Source: Cyclobacteriaceae bacterium
GTDB taxonomy: Bacteria; Bacteroidota; Bacteroidia; Cytophagales; Cyclobacteriaceae
Reading direction: 5' to 3'
Length of the DNA: 43,841 nucleotides
Assembly: GCA_029882685.1 (NCBI GenBank)
Contig: JAOUKH010000005.1
Coordinates: forward strand, 1-43,841
Shown piece by piece: positions 7,253 to 18,900 of this stretch (position 1 is the stretch's first letter; every line of letters begins with the position of its first letter). The translations under genes were made by a program, and so were the position numbers. The notes below the pieces were generated by a model. That model ran no database searches, had not been told where the DNA came from, and saw only the letters and a program-made list of their open reading frames with translations.

Positions 7253-8674
7253 TCAAATAGCTTTCATCTTAAGCTTATTTCTCAATTCTTCAACCGAATT
7301 TTTATAATTAGCATCTGTATCCATCATATCATTTACGGTCTGTACCGCATGAATCACAGTACTATGATCACGGCCTCCAAAATGATATCCAATGGACTTT
7401 AATGAGTGATTAGTATATTCTTTACAGAAGTACATCGCTGTTTGACGTGCTATTACAATTTCTTTTTTGCGAATTTTATCTTTAAGATCATCCACTTTTA
7501 GATGAAAATATTCTGCAATAGTTTTCTGAATATAGTCTACTCCTACTTCCGTTTCTATGTCTTCTATAATATTTTTTAGAGTCTGCTTAGCCAACTCCAA
7601 GTCAATTTCAGCTCTATTTAATGAAGAGTGAGCAATCAAAGATATTATAACTCCTTCAAGTTCTCTGATATTTGTGTCTACACTATATGCCAAGTATTCA
7701 ATAACATCTTCTGAAATATTAATGCCATCTTCCTCCATTTTTTTATGGATAATAGCAATCCTAGTTTCCAAATCAGGCTGCTGAATATCGGCAGTTAACC
7801 CCCATTTAAAACGAGAAAGAAGTCGCTCTTGAAGCCCTTTTAAATCCCTTGGAGGACAATCGCTAGTCATTACAATTTGCTTCCCAGCCTGATGCAAATG
7901 GTTGAAAATATGAAAAAATATTTCTTGTGTCTTTTCTTTGCCAGACAAAAATTGGACATCATCAATTATTAAGATATCTACCTGAAGATAAAAATTCTGA
8001 AACTCCTGAATTTTATTATTCTTCACTGCATCCATAAACTGATTAGTGAATTTCTCGGAAGAGACATAAAGAACAAATTTATCAGGAAGGTTTTCTTTTA
8101 TTTCGTTTCCAATAGCTTGTACCAAGTGTGTTTTTCCTAAGCCTACTCCCCCATACAACATCAAAGGGTTGAAAGATGTTATGCCTGGCTTTTGAGCTAC
8201 TGCCTGTCCTGCGGAACGAGCTAAACGATTACAATCGCCTTCTATATATGAATCAAAAGTGTAGTTATCATTCAGTTGTGATGATTGAAAAACAGAATCT
8301 ACCGACTTTAATTCAAAAGGACTATTGTAATTTGGTCCAGAGTTATTGGAAGTCTGTTTTCTGTTTTGGTTATTTGGGAGGTTAATTGTATATGGAGCAG
8401 CTCCTGAATTTCCCCCTTGATCAACTACCACTGAATATGATAATTTAGCTCCAGGACCCATTACTGCATCTATAGCTCTTTTGAGTACATGAACATAATG
8501 CTCTTCTAGCCATTCATAAAAAAACTGACTAGGTACTTGTATAGTGAGAACTTTATCCTCAAGCTTATACGGCTTAATTGGCTTGAACCAAGTTATAAAA
8601 CTTTGTTCTGCTACATTGTCTTGAATTACACGAAGACAATCGTTCCAAACCGTACCACAATCAACTACAAGCAT
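7253..8674 (-). CDS. dnaA: Chromosomal replication initiator DnaA
   Basis: AAA+ ATPase that binds DnaA boxes and opens oriC. 473 residues, normal length. Domain I (about 7-82) has the family pattern WNDCL...QSFITWFKP. A polar linker (83-135) follows, then the AAA+ core with Walker A GGVGLGKTH (175-183), Walker B ILIIDDVQFL and the sensor segment SDCPPRDL. The DNA-binding domain IV carries the signature GGRDHSTVIHAV. The ATG at 8672-8674 fits the family start. The usual neighbours dnaN and recF are absent; it stands alone between an exported caspase cassette and an EEP-family gene. No DnaA-box cluster is visible on either side, so the origin may lie elsewhere. Confidence 0.98.
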   Translation of the reverse strand: MLVVDCGTVWNDCLRVIQDNVAEQSFITWFKPIKPYKLEDKVLTIQVPSQFFYEWLEEHYVHVLKRAIDAVMGPGAKLSYSVVVDQGGNSGAAPYTINLPNNQNRKQTSNNSGPNYNSPFELKSVDSVFQSSQLNDNYTFDSYIEGDCNRLARSAGQAVAQKPGITSFNPLMLYGGVGLGKTHLVQAIGNEIKENLPDKFVLYVSSEKFTNQFMDAVKNNKIQEFQNFYLQVDILIIDDVQFLSGKEKTQEIFFHIFNHLHQAGKQIVMTSDCPPRDLKGLQERLLSRFKWGLTADIQQPDLETRIAIIHKKMEEDGINISEDVIEYLAYSVDTNIRELEGVIISLIAHSSLNRAEIDLELAKQTLKNIIEDIETEVGVDYIQKTIAEYFHLKVDDLKDKIRKKEIVIARQTAMYFCKEYTNHSLKSIGYHFGGRDHSTVIHAVQTVNDMMDTDANYKNSVEELRNKLKMKAI

Positions 8675-8973
8675 TAAATATTAAATAAGAAGTATTAACC
8701 GATACATCCCCTAAAATTAAAAGGGGTAACAATTTTAGTCAAAAAAAAACGAAGAAAAAAATCCAATTTTATTTGACTTTCTAATAACATTGAAATGCAC
8801 AATGTAGAGCGTTTTTTGATTCAAAATTTCTTTAACAAATACAACCGCTTCGAATTTTATTACAGTAAAAAATATTGGAAATATTTTAATTATCGAAAAT
8901 AGTATACCTTAGTATTTAATCTACATCTATATAAGATTCGATTACTTCATTCTATATTTAAATTTTTCTATTC
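8675..8973. other. Divergent intergenic region upstream of dnaA
   Basis: 299 A/T-rich bases between dnaA and the divergent EEP-family gene. An 8-bp inverted repeat CTAAAATT (8711-8718) and AATTTTAG (8731-8738) lies in the presumed dnaA leader, overlapping CCCC and GGGG runs that could pair instead. No perfect promoter or DnaA box was found. It must contain the promoters of both flanking genes. Confidence 0.4.
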
Positions 8974-9981
8974 ATGAAAAAAATTTTAGGGATTATATTC
9001 ATCTTGTTGTTTACAGGTTTTGTTGTTTTTTATATTTGGGGAAGCACAGCAAACTTAGCACCAGAAGACTATTCTTCCATTTTATCTTACAATGACTCTC
9101 ATACCGTTGTCAATAAGGATACTTTTTCTATTTGTACATACAACATTGGCTATTTATCTGGTATGACAAATAATTTACCCTTTATTCCTGATCAAGACTT
9201 ATTCGAAAATAATCTTACTAAAGCCAAGACGTTACTCAAAATTTTAAATGCAGATTTAATAGGCTTTCAGGAAATAGATTTTAACTCTGCGCGTTCATTT
9301 CATGTTGATCAAATGGAAGAATTAGCTATCCATGCCAATTATTTCCAAGGAGCCAGAGCTATTAACTGGGATAAAAATTATGTTCCTTTTCCTTCTTGGC
9401 TTCCTTCAATGCAATTTGGAGAAATGTTATCTGGACAAGGAGTATTAAGTAAATACCCTATCTCTAATAATCATATCCGAACCTTAGTAAAACCAAAAAG
9501 TAATCCATTTTATTACAATGCATTTTACCTTGATAGATTAGCTCAAATAGTATTAATACAGCTCAATAAAACACCTGTTATAGTTATCAATGTTCATCTC
9601 GAAGCATTTGTTCAACCTACGAGGGAAAAACATGCGCAAACAGTGCTAGAAATTTATCGACATTATGCTGAAGATTATCCAGTACTTCTTGTAGGAGACT
9701 TTAATAGTACTCCTCCTTTTGTAAACAACAAAAAGTATAAAGGTGATAAAACAATGTTCGGTTTTTTCAATGAACCCAGCTTAGGGGTCGCTATACCTAA
9801 AGAACAATATTTAATAAATGAGGAAGGAAATTTTACATTTACTAGTCAAAATCCTTCCGTTAAAATAGATTACATATTTTATAATAAAGATAAAATCGCT
9901 CCTGTAAATGGAAGAGTTGTAAATGAAGCAAACGATATTTCAGATCATTTGCCTGTTTGGTTTCAGTTTACTTTAAAATAA
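8974..9981 (+). CDS. Membrane-anchored endonuclease/exonuclease/phosphatase (EEP) family protein
   Basis: 335 residues with an N-terminal membrane anchor or signal (about 4-24). The EEP fold is shown by its active-site motifs in order: TYNIGYL (catalytic Asn), GFQEID (metal-binding Glu), INVHLEAF, GDFNSTP (Asp and Asn) and the terminal ISDHLPVW (Asp-His pair). The family covers DNA-repair nucleases, sphingomyelinases and inositol-phosphate phosphatases. An exported single-domain member like this is more likely to act on phosphodiesters outside the cytosol than on chromosomal DNA (inference). It is divergent from dnaA and convergent with the next gene. Confidence 0.88.
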   Translation: MKKILGIIFILLFTGFVVFYIWGSTANLAPEDYSSILSYNDSHTVVNKDTFSICTYNIGYLSGMTNNLPFIPDQDLFENNLTKAKTLLKILNADLIGFQEIDFNSARSFHVDQMEELAIHANYFQGARAINWDKNYVPFPSWLPSMQFGEMLSGQGVLSKYPISNNHIRTLVKPKSNPFYYNAFYLDRLAQIVLIQLNKTPVIVINVHLEAFVQPTREKHAQTVLEIYRHYAEDYPVLLVGDFNSTPPFVNNKKYKGDKTMFGFFNEPSLGVAIPKEQYLINEEGNFTFTSQNPSVKIDYIFYNKDKIAPVNGRVVNEANDISDHLPVWFQFTLK

Positions 9982-10045
9982 ACTACTATCTAACAAAACA
10001 CATTATGGATTACTTTTAGCAGTTACTACTACTTATTCAACAACC

Positions 10046-10828
10046 TTAATTCTCTATCTTTTGATTACTTTCAGATTGCTTTTTGTAATCTTTTAAGCAA
10101 TTATTAATGGCAATCACAATCTCATATTGCGTAGAAATTTCAATGTATTTGTTATCCAATTTGCAAAAATTCATAAAATCTTCAACTATATCTTCTTGCA
10201 ACCCTGTTACTTCTTGAACAATCATAGGATTATATTTTTCAGCTATATTCTTCCATCCTTCATATTCTTTTTCTAACAACTTATATTTTCTTTCTTCCTT
10301 CGCTCTTTTACTAGTCTTATAATAGAAATATGATAAAGGGTTCAAAATAGAAGGGCTAACTTCACTCTTTACTCCATAATGTACTCCTGGTAGTTGTATT
10401 CGTGCTTGATTATTTTCATTATTAACTTCCAAGTCTAATATTGCTTGTTTAAAAGCCATTTCGTCCTTATATGCAAATACACTAACAGGAGCAAGTTCAA
10501 AACTATTTGTGTTCATCTCAATAGTTATATCTAATTGTTTAGTTTCTACCCGTTCACTTAGGTTGAAAATATATTTATCAAAACCAATAGCTGAGAAAAC
10601 AAGGGTGTCTGAATATTTTATTATTATTGAAAATCTTCCTTGCAAGTTACTTGCTGTTCCAGTTTTGTTACGAATATTTATAACATGCACAAATGGGACA
10701 GGTTTATTGTCTTCTTTATTAATAATCACACCATCAATCTGTATTTCTTGCTGCATAACTTCTTGTGCTTTAAGTTGAAAGCATGTGACAATGAAAAATA
10801 TTAGTGAAACAAATAGGCTAATCTTCAT
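10046..10828 (-). CDS. Secreted CarboxypepD-regulatory-like domain protein
   Basis: 260 residues from the ATG at 10826-10828, which gives a good signal peptide (MKISLFVSLIFFIVTCFQ, cleavage near LKAQ). Residues about 28-110 form a carboxypeptidase-regulatory-like beta-sandwich: the pattern IDGVIINKEDNKPVPFVHV...GTASNLQGRFSI is typical of Bacteroidota exported proteins and of TonB-dependent receptor N-termini. The remaining part is helical and charged with no recognised domain. A longer frame begins at 10888, but that would place the start upstream of the -7 box at 10866-10873. It is convergent with the EEP gene. Confidence 0.8.
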   Translation of the reverse strand: MKISLFVSLIFFIVTCFQLKAQEVMQQEIQIDGVIINKEDNKPVPFVHVINIRNKTGTASNLQGRFSIIIKYSDTLVFSAIGFDKYIFNLSERVETKQLDITIEMNTNSFELAPVSVFAYKDEMAFKQAILDLEVNNENNQARIQLPGVHYGVKSEVSPSILNPLSYFYYKTSKRAKEERKYKLLEKEYEGWKNIAEKYNPMIVQEVTGLQEDIVEDFMNFCKLDNKYIEISTQYEIVIAINNCLKDYKKQSESNQKIEN

Positions 10829-10865
10829 TCTAAAAAATATAGTTTTATTTGCTAACGATGACATA

Positions 10866-10873
10866 CAAAAATA
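10866..10873 (-). promoter_or_regulatory. -7 promoter box for the CarboxypepD-like gene
   Basis: TATTTTTG on the minus strand is a perfect TAnnTTTG element about 38 bases before the ATG at 10828. No TTTG is found at the usual -33 distance, so this is a partial match. If active, it favours the shorter start. Confidence 0.3.
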
Positions 10874-10949
10874 GATACATATTAACACTGGTTTTTATTA
10901 ACATATAATATATCCTATTTTAGCTGAATAAAACCAACAAATAATATTC

Positions 10950-12719
10950 ATGAAGTATTTCTATACATTAACCCTAATCATTTTTTCCTTTAGTGTTTTC
11001 GCACAAAATCCTATAGAACTGATTAGTGTAGGTTCTAAAATAAATACAGGTTACCATGAGGCAGCTCCTATTATTTCCTCTGACGGAACTAAATTATATT
11101 TTTTCGTAACTAATCATCCTGATAACACATATGGAAAAGATGGAAGTCAAGATATATGGTTTTCGGAAAGAATAAATAAAGGTGAATGGGGCGATCCTGT
11201 ACATCTACCAAAACCATTAAACGGACATCATTCAAACCAGGTGTTTACTATATTTTTAGATGGTAAAACCTTGTTTATCCGGGGAGGAAAAAGTAAAAAC
11301 AGTAAAGGGTTTTCATTTGCACATAAATCAGGGGATTCGTGGACATCTATAGAAGAAATTAAGGTAAATGATTTTAAAAAAATGAATAATGGCAGGTTCT
11401 ATGGAGCCAGCATGGATAGTGACAAAAAAGTTATGATTCTATATTTTAGTGAAAAAGAAAACAGTGCCATTAGTGATTTGTATATAAGCAAATTACAAAG
11501 TGATGGATCTTGGTCATCACCAGCAAAATTAGGATCACCCATTAATACAGGTCGGGATGAATTCGCTCCATTTATAGCCCCAGATAATGAAACAATGTAC
11601 TATTCTAGTAGTAGAAAAGATATCGGTATTGGTGGGGCTGATATTTACAAAACAAAAAGGCTAGATGATACATGGATGAATTGGTCTAAACCTATAAATA
11701 TGAAAGCCCCCATAAACACAAAAGGATTTGACGCCTATTTTTCAGTTGATGCTGAGGGTAATATTTTTACTACTTCATCAGGAAGGCAAATAGATGGAGG
11801 AAGTTTAGACATATTCACTCTTAAGCCTAAAGATCCTGAATTAAAGCTTATTTCAGTTGTGAGTGATGAAGAAACTCATGAAACAATAATTACTCAGGTA
11901 CAATTTAAAGCTGAAAAAAAAGGAATTGATACTACTTTAACTACAAGTGATGATGGCAGCTTTATTTTACTTCTTAAAAGAAAAGGAAATTACATTGTAT
12001 CAATGGAGTCAAATGGTTTTGAACCAAAAAATCAATCTATATCTATCCCTCCATTTGAAGAGGATACCACTATGATATTTGATTTTACTCTTAAACCAAT
12101 TCCTGCGAAATCTTTTATTTCTGTTACAGTGTATGATAAAAAAACAAAAGAAAAAATTGACGCTGAAATAAGTTATCGATTCAATAATAATTCTATACCT
12201 GAAATAGTAAACACTAATGAGGGATATTTTGAAGCAGAAATTGAACAAAAAGGAAAATATGTGTTTGATGTTAATGCCCAAGGATATATTAACACAAGCG
12301 ATAGCATTGATATTTCAACACTTTCTGATCCTATTTTTGCCAATACTGACATTTATTTAACACCTATTGAGATTGGTACTACCGTAAGATTAGAACATAT
12401 TTATTTTGATTTTGACAGAGCCACATTAAAAGAAGAATCATTTAAAGAATTAAATAAAGTGGTTAAATTCATGGAGGATAATGAAACGATAACCATAGAA
12501 ATTGGTGGGCACACTGATAGTAAAGGCTCAGAAGAATATAATCAAAGATTATCTCAAGAACGGGCAGAATCAGTAATGAATTACCTTTTTGAAAATGGTA
12601 TATATAATGAAAGAGTGAGTGCCATGGGTTATGGTGAATCTCAACCTGAAACCACTAATGAAACAGATGAAGGAAGAGCCATAAATCGGAGAGTTGTATT
12701 TACAATTACAAGCAAATAA
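10950..12719 (+). CDS. PD40 beta-propeller / OmpA-family outer-membrane protein
   Basis: 589 residues. Signal peptide about 1-18 (VFAQ). Residues about 30-290 contain PD40/WD40-like repeats with motifs such as [31 protein letters not shown] and GGADIYKTK. Two CarboxypepD-like beta-sandwiches follow (about 295-385 and 390-470). A C-terminal OmpA domain (about 480-589) has intact peptidoglycan-binding Asp in GHTDSKG and Arg in LSQERAESV. The architecture resembles PorE of the type IX secretion system minus its TPR part; other family members are general peptidoglycan anchors. The methylmalonyl-CoA mutase gene starts two bases after its stop, an unexpected pairing. Confidence 0.9.
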   Translation: MKYFYTLTLIIFSFSVFAQNPIELISVGSKINTGYHEAAPIISSDGTKLYFFVTNHPDNTYGKDGSQDIWFSERINKGEWGDPVHLPKPLNGHHSNQVFTIFLDGKTLFIRGGKSKNSKGFSFAHKSGDSWTSIEEIKVNDFKKMNNGRFYGASMDSDKKVMILYFSEKENSAISDLYISKLQSDGSWSSPAKLGSPINTGRDEFAPFIAPDNETMYYSSSRKDIGIGGADIYKTKRLDDTWMNWSKPINMKAPINTKGFDAYFSVDAEGNIFTTSSGRQIDGGSLDIFTLKPKDPELKLISVVSDEETHETIITQVQFKAEKKGIDTTLTTSDDGSFILLLKRKGNYIVSMESNGFEPKNQSISIPPFEEDTTMIFDFTLKPIPAKSFISVTVYDKKTKEKIDAEISYRFNNNSIPEIVNTNEGYFEAEIEQKGKYVFDVNAQGYINTSDSIDISTLSDPIFANTDIYLTPIEIGTTVRLEHIYFDFDRATLKEESFKELNKVVKFMEDNETITIEIGGHTDSKGSEEYNQRLSQERAESVMNYLFENGIYNERVSAMGYGESQPETTNETDEGRAINRRVVFTITSK

Positions 12720-12721
12720 AA

Positions 12722-15700
12722 ATGCTTTTCAAAGAATTTGAACCATCTAATAAATCTGACTGGATTAATAAGGCTAATCAAGACCTTAATGGGAATCATG
12801 TAATTGAAAAATATAGTTGGGAACTGCAAGAAGGTATTGTAGTTTCTCCTTTTTACACAAAAGAGGATTTAGAAGGTTTGGATTATCTAAAACCTTTGGA
12901 AAACTCCTTCGCCAATCAAAATGACTCAGAAGGCGAAATTAGATTTTGGGAAAACCAAACTGACATTGTTGTAACTGATGAAAAATCAGCAAACCAAAAT
13001 GCTCTCTCAGCATTAAAACAAGGAGTAAATGGCATCTGTTTCATTATTAATGAACACAATGTCAATTTTGATGTTTTACTCAAGGATATTTTTTTAAACT
13101 ATTGCTTTGTTTCTTTTAATATTAAAAGCAATCCAGTAATCATAGTACATGATTATGTTAAATATATAAATTCAAAGGAATATGATTTGGACACTATACG
13201 TGGTGTCATTCAAACACAAAACAACATTACTGATCTTACAAGTCTAATTGAAATAACAAGTGATATTACTCTATTAAACGTTATCAGTATTTCATGTGAT
13301 GGCGCAAATTATACAGAACAATTATTTTCTGGGTTATCAGAGTTATCTGATATTACAACTGCAATACAAAAGAACGGTATTTCGTTTGATGAAATCATGA
13401 ATAATTGTTCTTTTACTCTAAATATAGGTGCTGAATATTTTGCTGAAATTGCTAAAATTAGGGCTCTACGGTTACTCATAGGAAAATTTTCACAGAGTAG
13501 ACAATTCAATTTAGCACTTTCAAAAATTCATATCCATTGCAATGGTACTGCTTTTTGTAATGAATTATACGCGCCACACGGAAATATGATTAAAGGCACT
13601 ACTTCTGCTATGTCAGCACTTCTTGGTGGTGCAAACGCTATCAAAATTATTCCCGAAGATAATACTAGTGCTATGCAACATCGTATAGCACAAAACATTT
13701 CTAGCATACTTAAAGAAGAATCATATTTCGGAAAAGTAGCTGATCCCGTAGCAGGAAGTTATTACATCAGTAATTTGGTAAATAAAATTGTCAAAAAAGT
13801 ATGGGCACAATATTCAAAACAAGAAAATATAACGGATAACATCAATGTACCAAGCAAAAACAATTCTGAAATTATTTTTGAAAATTGGTTATCACCAGAA
13901 AAAATAGAAATCACTCCTGTTTACTCAAAAGAGTCATTAATTGAAACAGAGCATACTGATTTTTCAGCAGGCGTACCTCCTTATTTAAGAGGTCCGTATT
14001 CTACCATGTATGCTACTCGTCCCTGGACAATCAGACAATATGCTGGATTTTCTACAGCCACTGATTCTAATGCATTTTACAGAAAAAATTTAGCAGCAGG
14101 ACAAAAAGGGCTTTCTGTAGCTTTTGATCTAGCAACACATAGAGGGTACGATTCTGATCACGATAGAGTAATTGGCGATGTTGGAAAAGCTGGTGTAGCT
14201 ATAGACTCTGTTTTGGATATGAAAATTCTTTTCGACCAGATTCCTTTAGATAAAATGTCGGTATCAATGACTATGAATGGAGCAGTAATTCCAATCATGG
14301 CATTTTATATAGTTGCGGCTGAGGAGCAAGGGGTAAAACCTGAACAACTTAGTGGAACCATTCAAAATGATATTTTAAAAGAGTTTATGGTTCGTAACAC
14401 ATATATATACCCTCCTGCTTCCTCCATGCGTATCATTTCGGATATATTTAAGTATACTTCGAAAAACATGCCCAAATTCAATAGTATTAGTATTAGTGGA
14501 TATCACATGCAAGAAGCAGGGGCAACAGCCGATATTGAACTAGCATACACTTTAGCAAATGGGTTAGAATATTTAAGAACGGGTATAAAAACAGGTATGG
14601 ACATTGATTCTTTTGCCCCTCGTTTATCTTTCTTTTGGGGTATTGGGATGAACCATTTTATGGAAATTGCAAAAATGAGAGCTGGCAGGTTACTTTGGGC
14701 TAAAATTGTTAATCAGTTTAATCCCAAGAATGCTAAATCGTTAGCTCTTCGAACTCACTGTCAAACTTCGGGATGGAGTTTAACACAACAGGATCCCTAT
14801 AACAATGTAACCAGAACTTGTGTTGAAGCGTTAGCTGCAGTTTTGGGACACACCCAATCACTTCATACTAATGCCTTAGACGAAGCTATTGCCTTACCTA
14901 CAGATTATTCTGCACGTATTGCTAGAAATACCCAATTATTTTTACAAAATGAAACAAACATTACCAAAGTAGTTGATCCTTGGGGAGGATCTTATTATGT
15001 AGAAAAATTAACACATGATTTGGCAAACAAAGCTTGGGAACTTATTGAAGAAATTGAAGAACTTGGAGGTATGACCAAAGCCATAGAATCAGGAGTTCCT
15101 AAAATGAGAATAGAAGAGGCTGCAACTAGAAAACAAGCACGGATAGATTCTGGTCAAGACTACATAGTGGGCATTAATAAATACCAGATAGATGAAGAAA
15201 CTGACATAGAGTTACTAGAAGTTGATAATGACACTGTTCGCAAAGAACAAATAGAACGATTAGAACAGCTTAAACTTGATAGGGATGAGAAAAAAACACA
15301 ACAAGCTTTGTCTGTTCTTACTACAAGTGCGTTAACTGGAGAGGGAAACTTATTGGAATTAGCTATTGATGCAGCTCGAAAAAGGGCGTCTTTAGGTGAG
15401 ATAACCTTGGCAATAGAACAAGTATTTGGAAGACATAAAGCAACTACTCACTCCATCTCTGGAGTTTATTCAAGTGAAATAAAAATGGATGAAAATTTTA
15501 GAGAAGCTAAACAACTTTCTGATCAATTTACAGCGTTAGAAGGAAGAAGACCACGTATTTTAATAGCAAAAATGGGGCAAGATGGTCACGACAGAGGAGC
15601 TAAAGTAATTGCTACTAGTTTTGCTGATTTAGGTTTTGATGTTGATATAGGGCCTCTTTTTCAGACACCTAAAGAAGTAGCTCAACAAGCTACAGAAAAC

Positions 15701-15937
15701 GATGTTCATATTATTGGTGCATCAAGCTTAGCAGCAGGTCACAAAACATTGATTCCTGAACTTATTGAGCACCTTAATAATTTAGGAAGGTCTGATATTA
15801 TGGTTATCGTAGGTGGTGTGATTCCTCCAAATGACTACGATTTTTTGTATAAGAAAGGTGTTTCAGGAATATTTGGACCTGGCACTATTATTACTAAGGC
15901 CGCAAAGGATGTTCTAATTAAGTTGCTGAATGAGTGA
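12722..15937 (+). CDS. Methylmalonyl-CoA mutase, small and large subunits fused
   Basis: Interconverts succinyl-CoA and (R)-methylmalonyl-CoA with adenosylcobalamin, linking propionate metabolism to the TCA cycle. The chain is 1071 residues. Residues about 1-385 match the small subunit MutA (barrel motifs such as [16 protein letters not shown] and [11 protein letters not shown]) but lack its C-terminal B12-type domain. From about 390 to the end is a complete large subunit MutB. By alignment with the Propionibacterium enzyme the active-site residues are present: Tyr430, Arg558 (VRNTYIYPP), His595 (GYHMQEAG), and in the cobalamin domain Lys950, Asp954 and His956 ([10 protein letters not shown]), His956 being the cobalt ligand. 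The subunits are normally separate genes. There is no stop or frameshift at the join. Confidence 0.95.
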   Translation: MLFKEFEPSNKSDWINKANQDLNGNHVIEKYSWELQEGIVVSPFYTKEDLEGLDYLKPLENSFANQNDSEGEIRFWENQTDIVVTDEKSANQNALSALKQGVNGICFIINEHNVNFDVLLKDIFLNYCFVSFNIKSNPVIIVHDYVKYINSKEYDLDTIRGVIQTQNNITDLTSLIEITSDITLLNVISISCDGANYTEQLFSGLSELSDITTAIQKNGISFDEIMNNCSFTLNIGAEYFAEIAKIRALRLLIGKFSQSRQFNLALSKIHIHCNGTAFCNELYAPHGNMIKGTTSAMSALLGGANAIKIIPEDNTSAMQHRIAQNISSILKEESYFGKVADPVAGSYYISNLVNKIVKKVWAQYSKQENITDNINVPSKNNSEIIFENWLSPEKIEITPVYSKESLIETEHTDFSAGVPPYLRGPYSTMYATRPWTIRQYAGFSTATDSNAFYRKNLAAGQKGLSVAFDLATHRGYDSDHDRVIGDVGKAGVAIDSVLDMKILFDQIPLDKMSVSMTMNGAVIPIMAFYIVAAEEQGVKPEQLSGTIQNDILKEFMVRNTYIYPPASSMRIISDIFKYTSKNMPKFNSISISGYHMQEAGATADIELAYTLANGLEYLRTGIKTGMDIDSFAPRLSFFWGIGMNHFMEIAKMRAGRLLWAKIVNQFNPKNAKSLALRTHCQTSGWSLTQQDPYNNVTRTCVEALAAVLGHTQSLHTNALDEAIALPTDYSARIARNTQLFLQNETNITKVVDPWGGSYYVEKLTHDLANKAWELIEEIEELGGMTKAIESGVPKMRIEEAATRKQARIDSGQDYIVGINKYQIDEETDIELLEVDNDTVRKEQIERLEQLKLDRDEKKTQQALSVLTTSALTGEGNLLELAIDAARKRASLGEITLAIEQVFGRHKATTHSISGVYSSEIKMDENFREAKQLSDQFTALEGRRPRILIAKMGQDGHDRGAKVIATSFADLGFDVDIGPLFQTPKEVAQQATENDVHIIGASSLAAGHKTLIPELIEHLNNLGRSDIMVIVGGVIPPNDYDFLYKKGVSGIFGPGTIITKAAKDVLIKLLNE

Positions 15938-15994
15938 AATTTAACCTAGTAATGGTTAGATTTATATTCGTACAGCAGATGAAAAATTAGTATA

Positions 15995-18900
15995 ATGAAA
16001 AATTTCATTTCAAAAATTGTCATAAGCTTTTTTCTGATGACAACTTTCTTTGTTACTTATGGTCAAACTAAGTGGGATAAGACCTTAGACAAAGCAGATG
16101 CTTACTATAAAGTTGGCGATTACCGCAAGTCTATAAAGACACTAACAAAATTTAATAAAAAAGTTACTAAAGCATTAGGTGTAGATCATGACTACATAAT
16201 GCGATACAATTTACAAATGGCTAAAAATAGTTTGGCCTCTGGGTTTTTGGAAGACTTTACTTCTAGAATAAATGAAACTGTAGCCAAAAGCTCAATAAAA
16301 TTTGGGTCTAACACTGTAGAACATGCCAAAGTATTGTTAGATGCCGCTCAGCTTTATACAATCTATGGTAACTACCTAACAGCCAAAAATTATGTTTACA
16401 ATGCAAAAAACACTCTTGAATCAAGTGGAAAAATCGAAGATAATTTAAGTGCTAAAATCCAATTAACAACAGCTGAAATATATTCGGGACAAGGTTTTTA
16501 CAATAAAGCATTATCTTATATCAATGAAATTGATCAATACTTTTCTGGAAGAGCATTCGCAAAAGAAACTTACGTAGACGCTAGTTCTGGAAAACTAAAA
16601 ACCAAAAAACTAGACCCAAAAGAAGTTCAGGATAGATTAGGAGATTATGCTACACTGTTGATCCTTAAAGCTGAAACTATGGGTAAACAGGGAGATGTTT
16701 TTAATGCTGATCCACTTTTTGCTAAAAATTCATTTTGGATAAAAAAAAATTTAGGCAGCCAGCATATTAAATATATTGAAAACAACTACCTATGGGGAAA
16801 AATGCTAGAAGCCAACGGTGTTCTTGACCTAAAAGATGCAGTAAAAGAAGCTAGCTTTGAAAAATCACTTTCACTGATTAAAAAAGGGTATGCAGCATCA
16901 CATTATCTTGCCTTTGATATTTACGAGAGCCTCATGAAAAACTACCTTTATCGGGGTGAAAATGGCAAATACAGAACCATAAGTAATGAGTATGAAAAGA
17001 TAATTAAAAAACACTTTAAAAAGTCGAGCATTCATTATATCACCCTAAACACAATTGAATTCAATACCAAACTCGATAAACAGAAAACTTCAAAACTACA
17101 AGCAAAAGCAGGTAGTTTACTCACTAGTCATAGTGGTATTCCAAAATATCACAAAAAAAGAATTGAAGTATTAGATTTTCTAGTGAAAGTAGCTATTACT
17201 AATAAAAACTATAAACATGGTGAGTCATACTTATTAGACTTACTAGAGGTGAAACGGAATCTTTTTGGTGATTTATCCCCTGAGTACCACCTTTCAAAAA
17301 TCAAATTAGGAAATTTTTATCTTGACTTCACTGGTAAGTTCAAAGAAGCTGGAGAAATATACGATACTAGCTTTCAAGAAATTATCAAAAAAGAAATTGA
17401 CATTAAACATGTGGATTATTTTGAGATATTAAACCATATGGCTATTTATTATGAGCAAAGCGATGAATATGAAAAAGCTTCTGAAATTCTTAATAGCGCA
17501 CTTACTGCTGCTCAAGCGAAATACGAAAAACTAGATATCGCATATGGCATAGAGTTAGACAGAATTGCGAGTTTAAAACTTAAAATTGGCGAATACGAGG
17601 AAGCTGAAAAATATATTGAAAATGCCATAAGTATTCTAAAAGACCACAGAAAAGATGATAAAGATGTAATCCACTATATCAAATCTTTAGAAACAAAAGC
17701 TAGATACGAAGCCATAAAAGGTGATTTCGAGGAAGCCGAAAATATTATTAACACTTCTCAAAAATTATTAAAAAAGGCAGACTCTAAGGTCGGCTATAAT
17801 GAACTAGCTTCTCAGGAAGAACTTGCCTCACTAGACATTGCTCTAGGAAAATATTCTTCTACTGATAAAATTCTAACTAATATCCTACGTACATACGAAA
17901 AACTATACGGCAAGGAGTCCAGAAACATTATCCGTCCTTTAATAGATTATGGTAAACTAAAATTGATAAATGGAGATTATACAGAGGCAGAAAAAATAGC
18001 TCGAAGAGCTAACAATATTGCGATAGCAATTTTTGGAGAACATTCCACTAAAACTGCCTCTACATATATCTTGCTAGCTGAAATAACCACCACACTAGGC
18101 GATTACGATAAAGCTTATGATTATATTTCTAAAGCTATTCCTATTCAAGAAGCTGCATTTGGAAGAGAACATGTTGAAGTTGCTAAATCTATATCACAAC
18201 AAGGGTTGATTTTATTTTACCAAGGAGGTTTTAATGACAAGGCAGAGCGCCTTATGAGAGAATCAATGTCAATAATAGCTCAAAAATTGGGAGGAAATAA
18301 CCCCATGTATGCAGAGGGACTTAAGGACTTGGCTACTGTTGCTATTGCTCAAAAAAAGTATGATGATGCTTTCAATTCATTAGAATTGGCTGAAAAAATA
18401 TGGGTATCAAAAATAGGAAAACACAATAACATTAATGCTGCAGAAATATACCTACTTACTGGAGATTTGTACTACCATCAGTATAACTATGCTAGAGCCG
18501 AAGAGTATTATGAAAAAGCAAAACAGCTTTACACTAAATTTTTTAATATCCAACACCCTGACTATGTAAAAGTAATATCAAAACTTAGCAAAGTATATTA
18601 CATGAAAGGGGAAAGTAAAAAGGCAGAAAACACAATCAATGAGGCCATCGATAGTTATAACTTATTCATAAAAAATTATTTTCCTTCTCTTAGTGAGCGT
18701 GAGAAAACTAAATTTTGGAATACAATAAAACATGATTTTGAGTTTTTCAACTCAATAGCACTAAGCCATACCACTGAGGATAAAAAATTGATGGAAAAAG
18801 TGTACAACAATGCACTTACAACAAAAGCATTATTGCTTAATACTTCAATCAAAATTCGTCATAATATTTTAGCAAGTGGTGACAAAGAACTAATTGAAAA

